Of a DNA stretch of 64,000 nt, positions 10,775 to 20,953 are shown in pieces; position 1 is the stretch's first letter; each line of letters begins with the position of its first letter. The notes beneath the pieces were generated by a model that saw only the letters and a program-made list of their open reading frames with translations, was not told the origin of the DNA and made no database searches. The DNA is from Euptelea pleiosperma (Eukaryota; Streptophyta; Magnoliopsida; Ranunculales; Eupteleaceae): the NCBI GenBank assembly GCA_035048495.1, contig CM068547.1, forward strand, positions 26,233,913-26,297,912, in the 5' to 3' direction. The position numbers and the translations under genes were made by a program.

Positions 10775-12008
10775 GTCATCACCTTAGAGATTAGAAAAAA
10801 AAAATAGAAAAGAGGAGTTGTAGCTTCCATCTCCTCTATTGCTGGTTGCAAGGGCAGCACCATCTCAATGAACGCTGCCACTTCAACCACTACAGATTCG
10901 GGTTTCATCCACGACTTGGTGAACTTGGCCTGCAACTCCTTACCTTAGCCTCCATCCACACCATCTCACCCTCCACAGATTCGCCTTCCTTCACCTCTTC
11001 CACACCCTGATCAACGCCTCCTTTCACCTGCAACTCAATTGTAGGCAGTGCAATCCCCCACGGGCTCGTGTAGCTGCTTCCCTCAACACCCAGCAACCAG
11101 CATTCCTTTAGTGCCATCACCATCAAGGTCTGCAAATAGGTCTTCCTCAAGCCGCAATCCTCCTTGAACAATCATACCCTCCACCATCTTGTTACACCAC
11201 AAGTCACCCTTCGACCTGCAACAAGATCGTCACCGGCAGCACCCCTCGTTCTTCTCCATTGATGCCGTGGTGCACCTCCTCAATCGCCGCCCTGCTCACC
11301 ACTTAGCTAGCCACCACAACCTCTCCATCACCAAAAAATGCTTCCGACACCACTGCTTCAATGCCAACCATGACCAATATGCACTGGCAATGCATGTTCT
11401 TCACCACGCTGGTGCGCATCATCCCGAGCCATTGCATTTCATCTCCTCCATGCAAACGGCAACTACCTCTTGGGCCAATCACTGGCCGAAGCTTCAACCC
11501 GGGCAAAAATACTCACTGGGCTAATCCCATCTCTCTAAGGTAGTTCTCTCTTTCCCTTACATTCTCTATCATCTTCATTTTCTCTCTCTTGAATCTCCTC
11601 TTTCTTCCTCACTTTGTTTATCTCTCTAGTTTTAGTTTAGTTTATTCTCTTTTATTTCAATAAGTTTGATTCAAATGTTTGTAAGTTGTTTCTTATTGAT
11701 CGAATAAAGGTGATTTTAATATAGTTTTTTTATAATCTCTTTTGTTGATGCTCTCATTAGTCAATAATAATCAAACAAAGTCATATTTTAACTCGATTAT
11801 TCACCATCTCTCTCATCTCACCATTATCTTAAGCAAATTCCCTAGTTATTTTGTTCTTTAATCGCGCTAAATCCCCGAGTGCGGATCGATATTTGACACA
11901 AGCTACTATGCAAACCTGTATTTTTACAGGATTTAAGAAGTGAATCGGATCATTAAAAATGTGTTGATCTAAGGGTTTTCGTCCAACGACCGAAAAAGTC
12001 TTAAATCA

Positions 12009-13400
12009 GCATTGATCGTCTTTAGCTTCTATATCATCATGGCATTGACTTTCCTATCAACCTTGCTCTTTTCATGTTTAGGGTCATAGATAGAGCTAGT
12101 GAGTATATGATTAGACAACTCCTTGTCTTCCTTATCCTATCCTTGTTTGTGCCATTCTCCATCACATTCATGTCACCATCAATGAGGATGAGCCTATGGC
12201 ACGTTCGATGGGTCCTATGAGGAGCACTAGTATAAGAAAGAGCATGTCTCAGGTTCGACGCGTATAGGGCAAACCTCATGCTTCAGATGAGGAGGAGAGC
12301 GAAGATCTCTAGGATCTTCTGGGAGGAGATCATGTGCCTCCGACACCGATGTATGGAGCTAATAATGCAACTCAAGAGCATGATGCTGTAGAGATGAGAC
12401 CTCCAGTTACTCTACAATCACTAGATATGCGACTCGATCATTTTGAGAAACAGACATCACTGGAATTCAAAGACCTACATGACTCACTATCTAAGATGCA
12501 GAGCTATCTTGAGTACCAGTTCGCCCAATTAGGAGTAAGTCCTCAACCAGCCTTCCCAGATCCTGATCATATGGATTCACAGCCACACAATGGTGCTGGT
12601 ACTTCTGGTGGACCATAGTACTAGACTTCTTGGCATGCCTGTTGATATTTTATGGATTTGTAGTTATGCTTGTTGGTTCCAAGATGAGTTATCCATCGTT
12701 TATTGTGTTCTTCATGTACACAGATAAACTCAAGTTTTATTGGTTAGACTCTGTTTATGGTGTCTTCATTTATTGTACCAGGGTTCTAAACCATATTGTA
12801 TATTGATTATCATACACGTTGCTCTCCTTTGTCTTTATACATGTGTTATAATATGGTGATGCATTTGTGATTTATTGCTTTATTTTATGCATGCTAGACA
12901 TTTTCCTGTACTTTCTATACCTTTTTCATTCTATGACAAAAAGGGGGAAGAAAATTAAAGAGATAAACAGGTAAATATATGAGATAAGTGGAGTGTTCTC
13001 CATTGGTTATAGTATTTTTGAATCTCTTCTACTATATCATCTAGCAAATGCTTCACGATATGTATTCAGATAAATTCACTTACTATACTTGTATTTCATT
13101 TATTTATTTATTCTGATGATACTGTTGGTATTAGTTGTTGGTGAATGTGCATGAAACAGGCCAAGCATATATTCTTGTATGCTTGTTTTCTCCGAGTGAC
13201 TGTGAGAAAGTGAATGAATCATGTTTACGTGAGTGTTCTTTCATGGAATTGTCAAATGGGAGATTGTAAGAATATATCTATATTCTATTTGGCAAAATTC
13301 CGTACAACATGTACTATTGTACATGTCCTATTTTGTTGGAGTTCGGCCTTGAGTGTATATAATAACATCTGACATTCAATAACCTCGGTAGATATAATGA
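12009..13400 (+). mobile_element. Copia-type (SIRE/Maximus-like) element, 3' fragment
   Basis: A terminal ORF piece (12334-12618) is followed by about 640 bp of non-coding sequence. That stretch contains a purine-rich 'acaaaaagggggaagaaaa' (about 12936) and then 'aaatgggagat' directly before 'tgtaagaatata' at 13265, read as polypurine tract plus LTR start. Only about 130 bp of LTR remains before the gypsy fragment begins. The SIRE-like assignment rests on the layout and purine tracts, not on pol, which is absent. Confidence 0.5.
12334..12618 (+). pseudogene. C-terminal piece of a retrotransposon extra (env-like) ORF
   Basis: 94 codons with a short coiled-coil ('LDMRLDHFEKQTSLEFKDL' then 'LSKMQSYLEYQF') and a proline/glycine-rich tail. 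Upstream in-frame sequence ('SMGPMRSTSIRKSMSQVRR') is interrupted by stops at about 12268 and 12310, so the ORF is a decayed end. This layout is seen in the extra ORF after pol in large copia elements and in 'putative plant transposon protein' ORFs. I cannot tell which. Confidence 0.4.
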
Positions 13401-13439
13401 TATTACCATGAAGATTGTGAGTTTATCCATCAACTATGA

Positions 13440-14682
13440 AAATTCCATAAGATCGCTCCAAGTGATCGCAGCCATTGTGCCCCTAATACAACATCACATC
13501 CACTAACCGAGAATAATAAAAATTTAGTTTAAAAATAATAGTTTTGAAGGTTCAATTCCACCCCCAAAGCTCTACCTTTGCTTGTAAGAAAGGACACATC
13601 AGCTACCAAAATTTTGGATACATCATCTGAATCAATTTGACACTCGATTCGCATGGCCAATGATGGATTGAGAAAATCATGGGTAGACCCTAAGTCTACT
13701 AATACGTTTACCTTGGTCTTATCGAGCACCCCTTGTAAACGCATGGTCTCTGGTCTAAGATAATCGATAAGGGCATGCAATGATATAGTAGGTTCAACCT
13801 CCGGTTCGGTGACTGGCTCAAGGGTGTCTTGCTTCTAATCAACTTCATCTTCAGCAGTCCATTCTCCTTCAATGAATAACAGTTGAGGCTTCTTGCATCT
13901 ATGGCCTGGCCGAAATGGTTCATCACACACAAAACATAGACTTTTGAGTTGCTTTTCTTGTATTTCGGTTGGAGTAAGCCGATGAACTGGAGGGAAGGTT
14001 GGGGGTGCGATTTGGTTGTTATTGGGACCCAGTTGGGAGTTGTTAGCCATAGGAGAAGGGGCCCGCATAGGGGGAGTAGGCGTAGGCGTACTAATTGACC
14101 AATTAAAGGTGGTCTTGCGGGCCAATATCTTATCTTCTTGAATTCGGACCAATGTAATAGCCGAAGATAATGAACTAGGTCGGAAAGAACGAATCTTGTG
14201 ATGTAGTTCATCTTCCAGACCGCTGATGAAACATCCCTTGAGTTGGTCATCAATCCAATCATGGGCCCAACACGTCAGTCGTTCACACTCGATTTGATAG
14301 GCTTCAACGGTTCCTACTTGGCAGAGTTTTGATAATGTCCCATTGAAGTCTTCGCAGCCACGGGGTCCGAAACGCTCCATAAACGCATCAAGGAAACCAG
14401 CCCATGAGATAGAGGTCTGCTTGGACTCATACCAATCCATCCACGGGGTTGCATCTCCTTCTAGATGGAATGATGCAATCTCCACCTTTTGATCCTCTGG
14501 AGTGCGATGATAATGAAAATATCGTTCTGCCCTTGAGATCCAATCAAGTGGATATTGTTGCCATTAAAGAGAGGAAAATCAAGCTTCAATGGACGGGCGG
14601 TAATGGGTGAATGCAATCGATTCGAGTTGGTGGACCATGAATCTTGTTCAGGTTGCATGGGTTGTTTAGGTACAGCATGCAA
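13440..14682 (-). pseudogene. Gypsy gag-protease, degraded
   Basis: 14461-14682 and 13835-14485 encode gag: 'FHLEGDATPWMDWYE', 'FLDAFMERFGPRGCED' and 'ISGLEDELHHKIR' are typical of plant chromoviruses. A CCHC-like knuckle 'CFVCDEPFRPGHRCKK' follows. 13529-13780 encodes the protease around 'VNVLVDLGSTHDFLNPSLA'; the catalytic D-S/T-G is altered to D-L-G. About 13440-13500 continues in frame with 'GCDVVLGAQWLRSLGAILWNF', the conserved protease end. Frame changes occur near 14470 and 13800, and stops follow. Gag would package RNA and protease would mature it; neither can be made intact. Confidence 0.82.
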
Positions 14683-14860
14683 CTGTCAGATTTCCTCCAG
14701 TGTAACTTTCTGAAAGTCACCTTGTTTGGCTGCCATCAGATTTAAGGACTCTTGTAGCTCCTTAATCTGAGCGTCAGTGTGATCCTTATATACATGGAAA
14801 TCAAACTCGGCTGTAGAAAGCTCCTATGTATTAGCGTTACATTTCACCATTCTCGAAGTG

Positions 14861-14873
14861 GCTCTGATCCAAA
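14861..14873 (-). promoter_or_regulatory. Primer-binding site of gypsy fragment
   Basis: The minus strand reads 'tttggatcagagc' directly after the LTR end. It resembles the initiator-tRNA-Met complement 'tggtatcagagc' used by most plant gypsy and copia elements, with small changes. Confidence 0.6.
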
Positions 14874-15670
14874 TGTTAGGATCAGATCAATTAAGAAAAG
14901 ATGAAGAAGAAGAAGACAGACAAGTTTACTAGTTCCTCAACCACGAAAGAGAGTCTTTATTCAATATTCAAGATGTATTCAATCTCCTCTTACTTTACTC
15001 AAATATTTATAGATGATCCCCCCCCCTAACCATAAAGGAAAGGTACTCAAGAAAAGAAAAGGAAAGAAGTCAAAACAAAAAAAGAAAGTTGCTTGCAGCG
15101 ATGTAACTGCCTTATTGAACCCAACCCTAATTAGAAAGCCCCACCAAAGAGAGATCGTGGGATCCTTAGAGATGAAAGAGATAACTTGGACATTTGATCC
15201 ATGGCGTCCTTGGACCAAACGTTAAGCTAGCGCCACCTGTCTTCAGGTTATGGTGGCGCTTAAGCTTAGTTTACTTTATAATATTATTTTCTAATATATT
15301 ACCTTTTCTCTTGTCAAAACCGAGAAACAACCAAAGTTGCCTTTCTCAGCTTCTTCCATGGATCAAACGTCCAACGATCAAAAAATTATGTGGTTTTCAT
15401 CATATCTTCTTCCTCTGAAGGGAGGAACACGTTTTGCCCCTTCTTTATTTCTCGTGCAGTTAGGCTAATGAATCTCATTAAAAAGCGATGCATATATACA
15501 ATACCTTTATTTGTAATAAAGTTGTACATGAACTTCCTAACACTGTAACTTGGATTCTTCTCTATCCTAGACCACCCCATAAGTTTTACAAAACAAGGCA
15601 AACAAAAACAAACCCTTGTTCAACTATATATAGTTTTAATATTAAAGTCCCAAAGTAAAGGCTTTCCACA

Positions 15671-15980
15671 TTGCGATTGCAGATCAAACGTTTCTTTTCT
15701 ATGTTAAGATGGGTCGATAGACTCGACACTACATCAAGTGACCAAAAATGGACTCGTGAGAGTTGGGGGTGACTCTCAACCGCGTAAGACCCCAGGTGCT
15801 ATAGTTTGTAAGATCTTAAGAGTTTGGTTAACAATGTGATGCATGCCATAGGTAGAAGTGGTAAGAACCCCTGGTGCATAAGCACCATCTCCATGAGCTT
15901 GGTTGACAGAGTGGGTCTTCTTAATCATAGTTTCGGCAAAGTAGGAGAAGTACTTTCTCCCTTTTAAATTTGAAAATTAA
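15671..15980. other. Intergenic, no gene
   Basis: No ORF, RNA gene or clear repeat. The last ten bases (15971-15980) are the target-site copy of the element to the right. Confidence 0.4.
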
Positions 15981-16254
15981 GGGCATTTTTGCACTACCCC
16001 CTGTGAAATCATGCATCGATATTTGCACTACCCCTAGGTAGTTTCACTTTGTTGCGTTTTCCCCTTTGACTGCAACTTTTCTTGGTTGACCTTAAACAGT
16101 CTGTCTAACTTTTACTTGCAAGACCAAAATGCCATTTCTCTTTCACAATTACAAAAATGCTGACCGTACTTACAGTCCCATCATTATTATGTCCTACCCC
16201 ATCTCTTCAATTTAAAACACTCACACTTGCCACGTGGTTAACCAGCTATAATTG

Positions 16255-16444
16255 GGACAAATCTAGCCTGCAATTGTGTGCGGACTTAAAGTATGCAAAC
16301 ATTGTTAAAACTGTTGGATGTCCCTTGAAAAATGTGTTATTTCAATGTTTTCAAAATTAAATATTTTATAAATTAAAAACACATTTTCAAGGAGTATTTA
16401 ATGGTGGATACAATGTTTGCATACTTTGCAGGCTAGATTTATCC
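16255..16444. repeat. 190-bp Mutator-type MITE
   Basis: Terminal inverted repeats 'ggacaaatctagcctgca' (left) and 'tgcaggctagatttatcc' (right), followed by inverted 'aaagtatgcaaacattgt'. A perfect 9-bp duplication 'ctataattg' lies at 16246-16254 and 16445-16453. It is nested in the larger Mutator-type element. Confidence 0.85.
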
Positions 16445-16494
16445 CTATAATTGATGGATGCTTCAGATTTAGCTAGGAGAAAAAGGATAAATTT

Positions 16495-16810
16495 TCATTG
16501 TCCGCCACGTGGCAATTTCTTAGTGGACACTGACAATATAGATGTTTCGCCAATCCCTAGGTGGACCTATAAACCCAAAATCAACATGATCAATGATTTT
16601 TAAGCGTTAGATGAAGTCGTTTTCATGGGTTGATTTTAACCGTATTAATTTGAGCATTATGTACCATTATTTGGGCAAAAAGATCCAAAGGTTAGAAATC
16701 ACAAATCAGGCTGATTTTTGGTTTGTAGGTCCACTTAGGAATTGGCCAAACATCCATATGGTCAACATCCTCTAAGAGTGTACCATGTGGCTCATATTAA
16801 GGGCCTCCCT
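16495..16810. repeat. Foldback MITE, G-box family
   Basis: Full two-armed copy: 'gccacgtggcaatttctta' and 'tcgccaatccctaggtgga' on the left, 'aattggccaaacatccatat' and 'accatgtggctcatatt' on the right, with the 'gggttgattttaacc' centre. Confidence 0.75.
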
Positions 16811-17034
16811 GACCGTCAGTCATCATGACAAGTTTTTCTCTCCACGTGGCTCATACGGTGGCCCCTCATCAACATTGATGAAGGACATCTGTCATCGCTG
16901 ATCATTTGAGAGTAGATCATGTATTTCTTGGCCATTATGATCTTCCCCATCTCCTTTAAACCAATGGGTACACCGAAGAAGAAATCAATGAGTAGATCAT
17001 GTCGCCATGGTGATCGATGTTCCCACCTTCGATA

Positions 17035-17330
17035 TGAAACCACGTGGCGGACATCTAGAGATCACTGACCTTATGGATGTTTGGCCCACCCCTAGGTGGG
17101 CCTACATACCCAAATCAGCCTGATTAGTGATTTCTAACCTTTGGATCATTGTACCTCAAATAATGCTAGAGGTGCACGGTTAAAAATCAACCCATGAATA
17201 TGATTGGAATCCAACGCTTAGAAATCACTAATCATACTTACTTTTGGTATGTGGGTCCACTTGGGGATGGGTCGAACATCCAGACGGTAAGTGGTATCCA
17301 AGAGTGTGCCACGTACAAGGGTTTTCATGA
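17035..17330. repeat. Foldback MITE, G-box family
   Basis: Two-armed copy with 'aaaccacgtggcgga' at the left end, 'tatggatgtttggccc' and 'gggatgggtcgaacatccag' in the arms, and 'gtgccacgta' at the right end. About 16811-17034 between this and the previous copy has no recognisable content. Confidence 0.7.
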
Positions 17331-17755
17331 AAACAACTCAAATCCAATGGTTAGAAAACCACCAAAACGATAAGTTCTACCATTCTACACGTGGCGAAAT
17401 TTTGTTGGTCACTTGATGGACGGTTCAGATTTTTTTCTGTAAGAAAATATGAACCGTCTATCTATAATAAATGATCCAAGTGGTGAGACCACGTGTCAAT
17501 GATAAGGGGTTAAAATAGAAGTACGCCCACATTAATGCGGGCCAGGTACTTTTGAAAAAGTAAGCAACAAGTCTTTTCGTAATTTTAAAAAGAAATGACA
17601 GTTTGGTCCTCATAGCAAAAATTAGGCAAACCGTTTAAGGTCAACTAAGAAAAGTTGCGGTCAAAGGAGGGAAACGCAACAAAGTGAAACCACCGTGGGG
17701 TAGTGCAAATATCGATGATTTCACAGGTGATAGTACAAAAATGCCTGAAAATTAA

Positions 17756-18394
17756 AGAGACACAACCTGCTTCCATATGAGAATGATAAAATCTTCATAT
17801 ACTTTTTTGGGGGCTAAGATTTGGTTTGAAATAAGTGTTACTTTCATATATGCTCAGTTTTAGTGATTTCTAGAAAAATTAAAAAGAATTCTCATTCAAC
17901 TTTCTCCCAAACCTTAACTTTTCCAATAAATCTCCTCACAACACCTCTTTACGAAAATGCCTCGTTTCCTCTGGTTCTCTCCCAGTTTCTTACTCTGTTT
18001 GCAGTAGTTAAAAAGATATGCGCTGCAATTGAAAATCTGAAAAACAAATGGAGTATAAAACACAGTGAACGGCATTTACAGAGAGAGTGAGAGTTTCATT
18101 AAAGAAAGAAGGGGTGAAACGTGTCTCTCCCTTCTACGGTAGTCAGTCGGACAAGGTATTGTCCTTGAGATTAGAATAACTGACGAGGAAGGGAAGGTGA
18201 GAAGAGGAAGAAGCTATGATGAAAATCAAAGTAAATTTTTTATCCTTAGGACGTTACTTTGATCCATGGAAGAAGACAAGCTGAAAAGGCAACTATCTTG
18301 TTTCCCGTTTTGATGGGAGAAGAAAAGGTAATATTTTAAAAAGTAAAATTATTTCGTATATTTTAAAGGGTCGGGCTCCAGTTACCACCCTAAA
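17756..18394. other. No gene recognised
   Basis: AT-rich sequence with a (ga)-rich stretch near 18070-18110. Short ORFs here (for example 17863-18090) have no recognisable motif or support, and I see no repeat termini. Confidence 0.4.
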
Positions 18395-18700
18395 ATGACA
18401 GGCTCCGGTTACAGGATACAATTTGAGCCACCTGGTATTCTCTTAGAGAACTCTGACCGTATGGATGTTTGTCCAATCAATAGGAGGACTTACAAACCAA
18501 AAATCAGCCTGATTAATGATTTCTAGGCGTTGGATCTTTATGCCTCAAATAAGTCTAATCCAACGCCTAGATATCACTAATCAGGCTGCTTTTGGTTTGT
18601 ACATCCACCTAGGGATTGGCCAAACATCCATACGGTGAGAGTCCTCTAAGAGTGTACCACGTGGCTCATATTGTGTCCTGTAACAGGAGCCTGTCATTTG
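18395..18700. repeat. Foldback MITE, best-preserved copy
   Basis: Near-perfect palindrome of about 300 bp. The outer arms read 'aaatgacaggctccggttac' and its inverse 'gtaacaggagcctgtcattt'. Inner arms carry 'gagccacctgg'/'ccacgtggctc', 'ggatgtttgtccaatc'/'gattggccaaacatcc' and 'aaatcagcctgattaatgat'/'atcactaatcaggctgc'. The single strand would fold into one long stem. Confidence 0.85.
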
Positions 18701-18704
18701 GGGA

Positions 18705-18734
18705 TGTGTGTGTGTGTGTGGGGGGGGGGGGGGG
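18705..18734 (+). repeat. (TG)n-(G)n microsatellite
   Basis: About eight TG units followed by a run of 15 G at the right edge of the foldback MITE. The G run is a likely sequencing-error site. Confidence 0.9.
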
Positions 18735-18744
18735 TCAAGGATCA

Positions 18745-18870
18745 AAACTTCGCTGACAGCCACAATATGAGACACGTGGCAGACTCTTAGGGGACTCTGA
18801 CCTTATTGATGTTTGGCCAATCCTAGGGGACCTAAAAACCAAAAATCAGCCTGATTAGTCATTTCAAACA
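18745..18870. repeat. Foldback MITE, left half
   Basis: 'aacttcgctgacagccac', 'gagacacgtggcaga' and 'gatgtttggccaatcctag' form one arm. The matching right arm lies at 19240-19345, so 18871-19239 may be an insertion between the two halves. Confidence 0.6.
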
Positions 18871-19111
18871 CATGGCGATGTTTTTCTTCTACATAAATTT
18901 TGTTTATGCTCGGCCATTAGGAAGAGAAAGCGATAGGATGGGGGGTGTGTTGTTTCTTTGTTTCTTCCTTTCTCTTTCTTGGTATTTCTTGAGTTTAGTA
19001 GAGAGAGAGAGAGGGAGGGAGAGAGGTGTGCAAAACTTCGCCGCTGTTTAATCCATTAGCGGTCAACAAAGTTCTATTCCGTCCGCCTGTATCACGTCCT
19101 TTGGTACGAGA

Positions 19112-19230
19112 GAACGGCGGGAATTTAGAAGCGGCGATCATGCACCAACGATATTGCGCCAGGTTAACCCTGGTGTACCTGGTGCAATATCATTGGCCAC
19201 CTGATCCTCGTTTCTAAATTTCCGCCGCTT
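19112..19230. repeat. 119-bp imperfect hairpin
   Basis: Two arms of about 53 bases pair over most of their length: 'gaatttagaagcgg' and 'gatattgcgccaggt' on the left, 'acctggtgcaatatc' and 'tttctaaatttccgcc' on the right. The loop is short, around 'taaccctggtgt'. This is the size of a plant microRNA precursor, but a young MITE is equally possible. I saw no second copy in the window. Confidence 0.65.
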
Positions 19231-19239
19231 CAAAGAGCT

Positions 19240-19345
19240 GATTTTTGAGTTGTAAGTCGTCCTAGGGATTGGCCATACATCCATTATCCATACTGTTATC
19301 ATCCTCTAAGAATATGCCACGTGGCTCATATGTATCGTTCTGTTT
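19240..19345. repeat. Foldback MITE, right half
   Basis: 'ctaggGATTGGCCatacatcc' and 'atgccacgtggctcatat' form a right arm matching the left half at 18745-18870. Confidence 0.6.
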
Positions 19346-19486
19346 GGCTGCTGCAGGATTTTATTTTATATGCCTCGACGTGCATGTTGCTGCTATCAAG
19401 GATGGAAAATGAATGGTATATGATTGTTAAATTAAATTTGCAACACCATAACATTTCCATATATACAAATTAAACAAAAGCCACGA

Positions 19487-20495
19487 TGTAGGGAATAAAT
19501 CCACACACCCCAAAATACGCGCTTTTTCCACGGGCTTGATATCCTTTGTGCTGTTGGATCCGAGGTCCCGGGACAGATCCGAGGTCAGAGTCCGAGGTAT
19601 CCGAGGTCAGATTCCGAGGTGTCCGAGATCAGATTCCGAGGAGTCTGAGGTGTCCGAGATCAGATTCCGAGGAGTCCGAAGTGAGGTTCCGAGACCGCCG
19701 AGTGATCCTGCAAATAACTCAATGTGGTGGAACTCCACCAACTGAGCCTCCGATGCTTAAGTCAGTCTTCTGAATAAAAGTTATAATCCAGCTTCAATCT
19801 TCAAAATCGCGTCCTTTCTACTGTAGCAAATGCTGCTATTTATAGTATTCAAAACTAGATATTTATGCAGATATTTTATATGGACCAGTAAGAACTCACC
19901 ATGTGTCTTTCGATAATAATTCTTCAAGTCTAAAAGTAATTCCGAGGTTTCCGAGGTCACCGAATATCATATCCGAGACTTCCGAGGATCCCGAATAAGG
20001 TAAATAAGATCAAATGCCGAAATCAGTAAATAGCACCCGAAGACCCGAGGTCATAATTCATGGACCCGAGGTACCCGAGGTCATCATACAACATGATCCG
20101 AGGTATCCGAGCTCAAGTGTCTTTGGATCCGACTATTCCGAGGTACCCGAGGACAATTTGTCACGGATCCGACTATTCCGAGGTACCCGAGGACAATTTG
20201 TCACGGATCCGACTATTCCGAGGTACCCGAGCAATCCGAGGTACCCGAGGTCAAATTGTTAGTTGGACCCGACTGATCCGAGGTATCCGAGGCCCCGAGG
20301 TCACTTGTCATGGGATCCGAGGTGTCCGAGGTATCCGAGGTCAATTTGTAATGGGATCCGAGGTGTCCAAGGTATCCGAGGTCCCCAGTAAAGTTTTTCC
20401 AATTCCCCGTTTACGGCTTACCACGTGTCAGTCGAAGCATGTGACACGTGGCAGAATCGCATACGTCCACGTGTCAACAGATTTTATCCCCCACA
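19487..20495 (-). repeat. 3' LTR of Tat element (1009 bp)
   Basis: Begins 'tgtgggggat' and ends '...tccctaca' on the minus strand. It is dense in 'ccgaggt' words (plus strand), including three near-copies of a 'ggatccgactattccgagg' unit at 20130-20225. A TATA box 'tataaata' on minus lies at 19837-19844, placing transcript start near 19810. Confidence 0.95.
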
Positions 20496-20645
20496 ATCGC
20501 CCCTCTTGGAGGTGACACGTGTCCTGCCGCACGTGTGTACAGCACGTGTGACGACACGTGTCACCACCAAGAATGTGACGTGTGGACTCTTTCTGCATCT
20601 CTTCGGCTCCTCTGCGCAGCATTTAATGCTTGCCACGTGTCGCTC
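20424..20645. promoter_or_regulatory. Cluster of G-box/ABRE (ACGTG) motifs
   Basis: Within about 220 bp there are roughly ten ACGTG cores, many in the full 'cacgtgtc' or 'gacacgtg' context, spread over both sides of the LTR/internal border at 20495. These are binding sites for plant bZIP and bHLH factors. The cluster sits upstream of the plus-strand TATA box at 20694. On the other strand its LTR portion is the U3 end, so it could serve both transcription units. Confidence 0.7.
20496..20509 (-). promoter_or_regulatory. Polypurine tract of Tat element
   Basis: The minus strand reads 'ccaagaggggcgat' immediately before the 3' LTR start 'tgtggggg'. This position and base content fit the second-strand primer and confirm minus orientation. 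Confidence 0.75.
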
Positions 20646-20691
20646 TGCCATTGGTCCGTACCACCGCTGTCAGTGTAATCATTACACTCGA

Positions 20692-20703
20692 GGGTATAAA
20701 TAG
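20692..20703 (+). promoter_or_regulatory. TATA box for the antisense ORF
   Basis: 'ggtataaatagg' on the plus strand, about 260 bp before the ATG at 20954 and just after the G-box cluster. The leader that follows is rich in 'ctcggct' repeats (about 20758-20905) and contains a tiny upstream ORF (20931-20948). Confidence 0.7.
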
Positions 20704-20953
20704 GTTGCTCTCGTCTCATTTTTCATCTTTTGGATTTCAATTTTCTGTAGCCTCTTCTTCTCGGCAACCTCGGCTCTCTCGGCTTTCTCGGCTCCCTATT
20801 CTTGACACATCTCGGCACCTTCGGCTACCTTTCTCGGCCCTCTCGGCTTCAATCCTCGGCCTTCTCGGCTTCATTGTCTAATACTTCTCGGAGCTCTCGG
20901 CTCTCGTAGGTAAGCTTCTTTTAGTAAATTCGATGTCATCAGTCTTCTAAAAA

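Larger units (their letters stand above)
4777..12008 (+). mobile_element. Athila-like LTR retrotransposon, 3' remnant
   Basis: 4777-5325 aligns by eye to the 3' internal region of the complete Athila-like element at 52900-53455. Shared phrases include 'tagagtttgatc', 'gattgaggtcgaggcatac' and 'gcacacacac' (with one change). A purine-rich stretch ('gttagttggaggt') then leads into an LTR starting 'tgatattc' at 5326. The LTR ends near 12008 ('gtcttaaatca'), where the complete copies end in '...ctttca'. Subtracting the nested hAT element and its 8-bp duplication leaves about 2.65 kb, close to the 2.8 kb of the intact LTRs. The 5' part of the retrotransposon is missing. Confidence 0.75.
5326..12008 (+). 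repeat. 3' LTR of Athila-like element, split by hAT
   Basis: The left part (5326-6752) holds the same blocks in the same order as the LTRs at 45151 and 53456: 'ttattttaagcaattatcct', 'gattaagtctcattacg', a 'gaccctct' block and a 'gatcatccgat' run. The right part (10775-12008) continues with 'ctctctcttgaatctcc', 'gagtgcggatcgat' and 'tttttacagg'. Splice-like 'ttacagg' and the end block correspond to the 3' end of the intact LTRs. The copy is much more diverged than the 45-56 kb pair, so it is older. Confidence 0.72.
13400..15670 (-). mobile_element. Ty3/gypsy (chromovirus-like) fragment: LTR, PBS, gag, protease
   Basis: On the minus strand the order is part of a 5' LTR (ending 14874 in 'ctaaca'), a primer-binding site (14861-14873), gag with zinc knuckle, then aspartic protease, which stops near 13440 before any reverse transcriptase. 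The outer LTR edge is uncertain; 'tgtggaaagc' at 15670 (minus) is one candidate. Within the LTR a TATA-like 'tctataaatattt' (minus, about 15000-15013) is well placed for an LTR promoter. Confidence 0.7.
15981..17745. mobile_element. Non-autonomous Mutator-type element with long TIRs
   Basis: About 180-bp imperfect terminal inverted repeats at 15981-16160 and 17565-17745. Inverted phrases include 'ggcatttttgcactac', 'gaaatcatgcatcgatattt', 'ttgttgcgttttcccc' and 'gcaacttttcttggttgacc'. The element is flanked by 'tgaaaattaa' on both sides (15971-15980, 17746-17755). A 9-10 bp duplication plus long TIRs is the Mutator signature. No transposase is present; the interior is filled with three other repeats. 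Confidence 0.85.

Noticed and set aside
10905..11543. Several 60-111 codon ORFs on both strands
   Set aside because: They lie in the right part of the split LTR, overlap in many frames and have no recognisable motif.
20014..20515. ORFs encoding repeated 'PRYPR' and 'GTRG' (also 30390-30921)
   Set aside because: Translation of the 'ccgaggt' LTR repeats; present identically in both LTRs.
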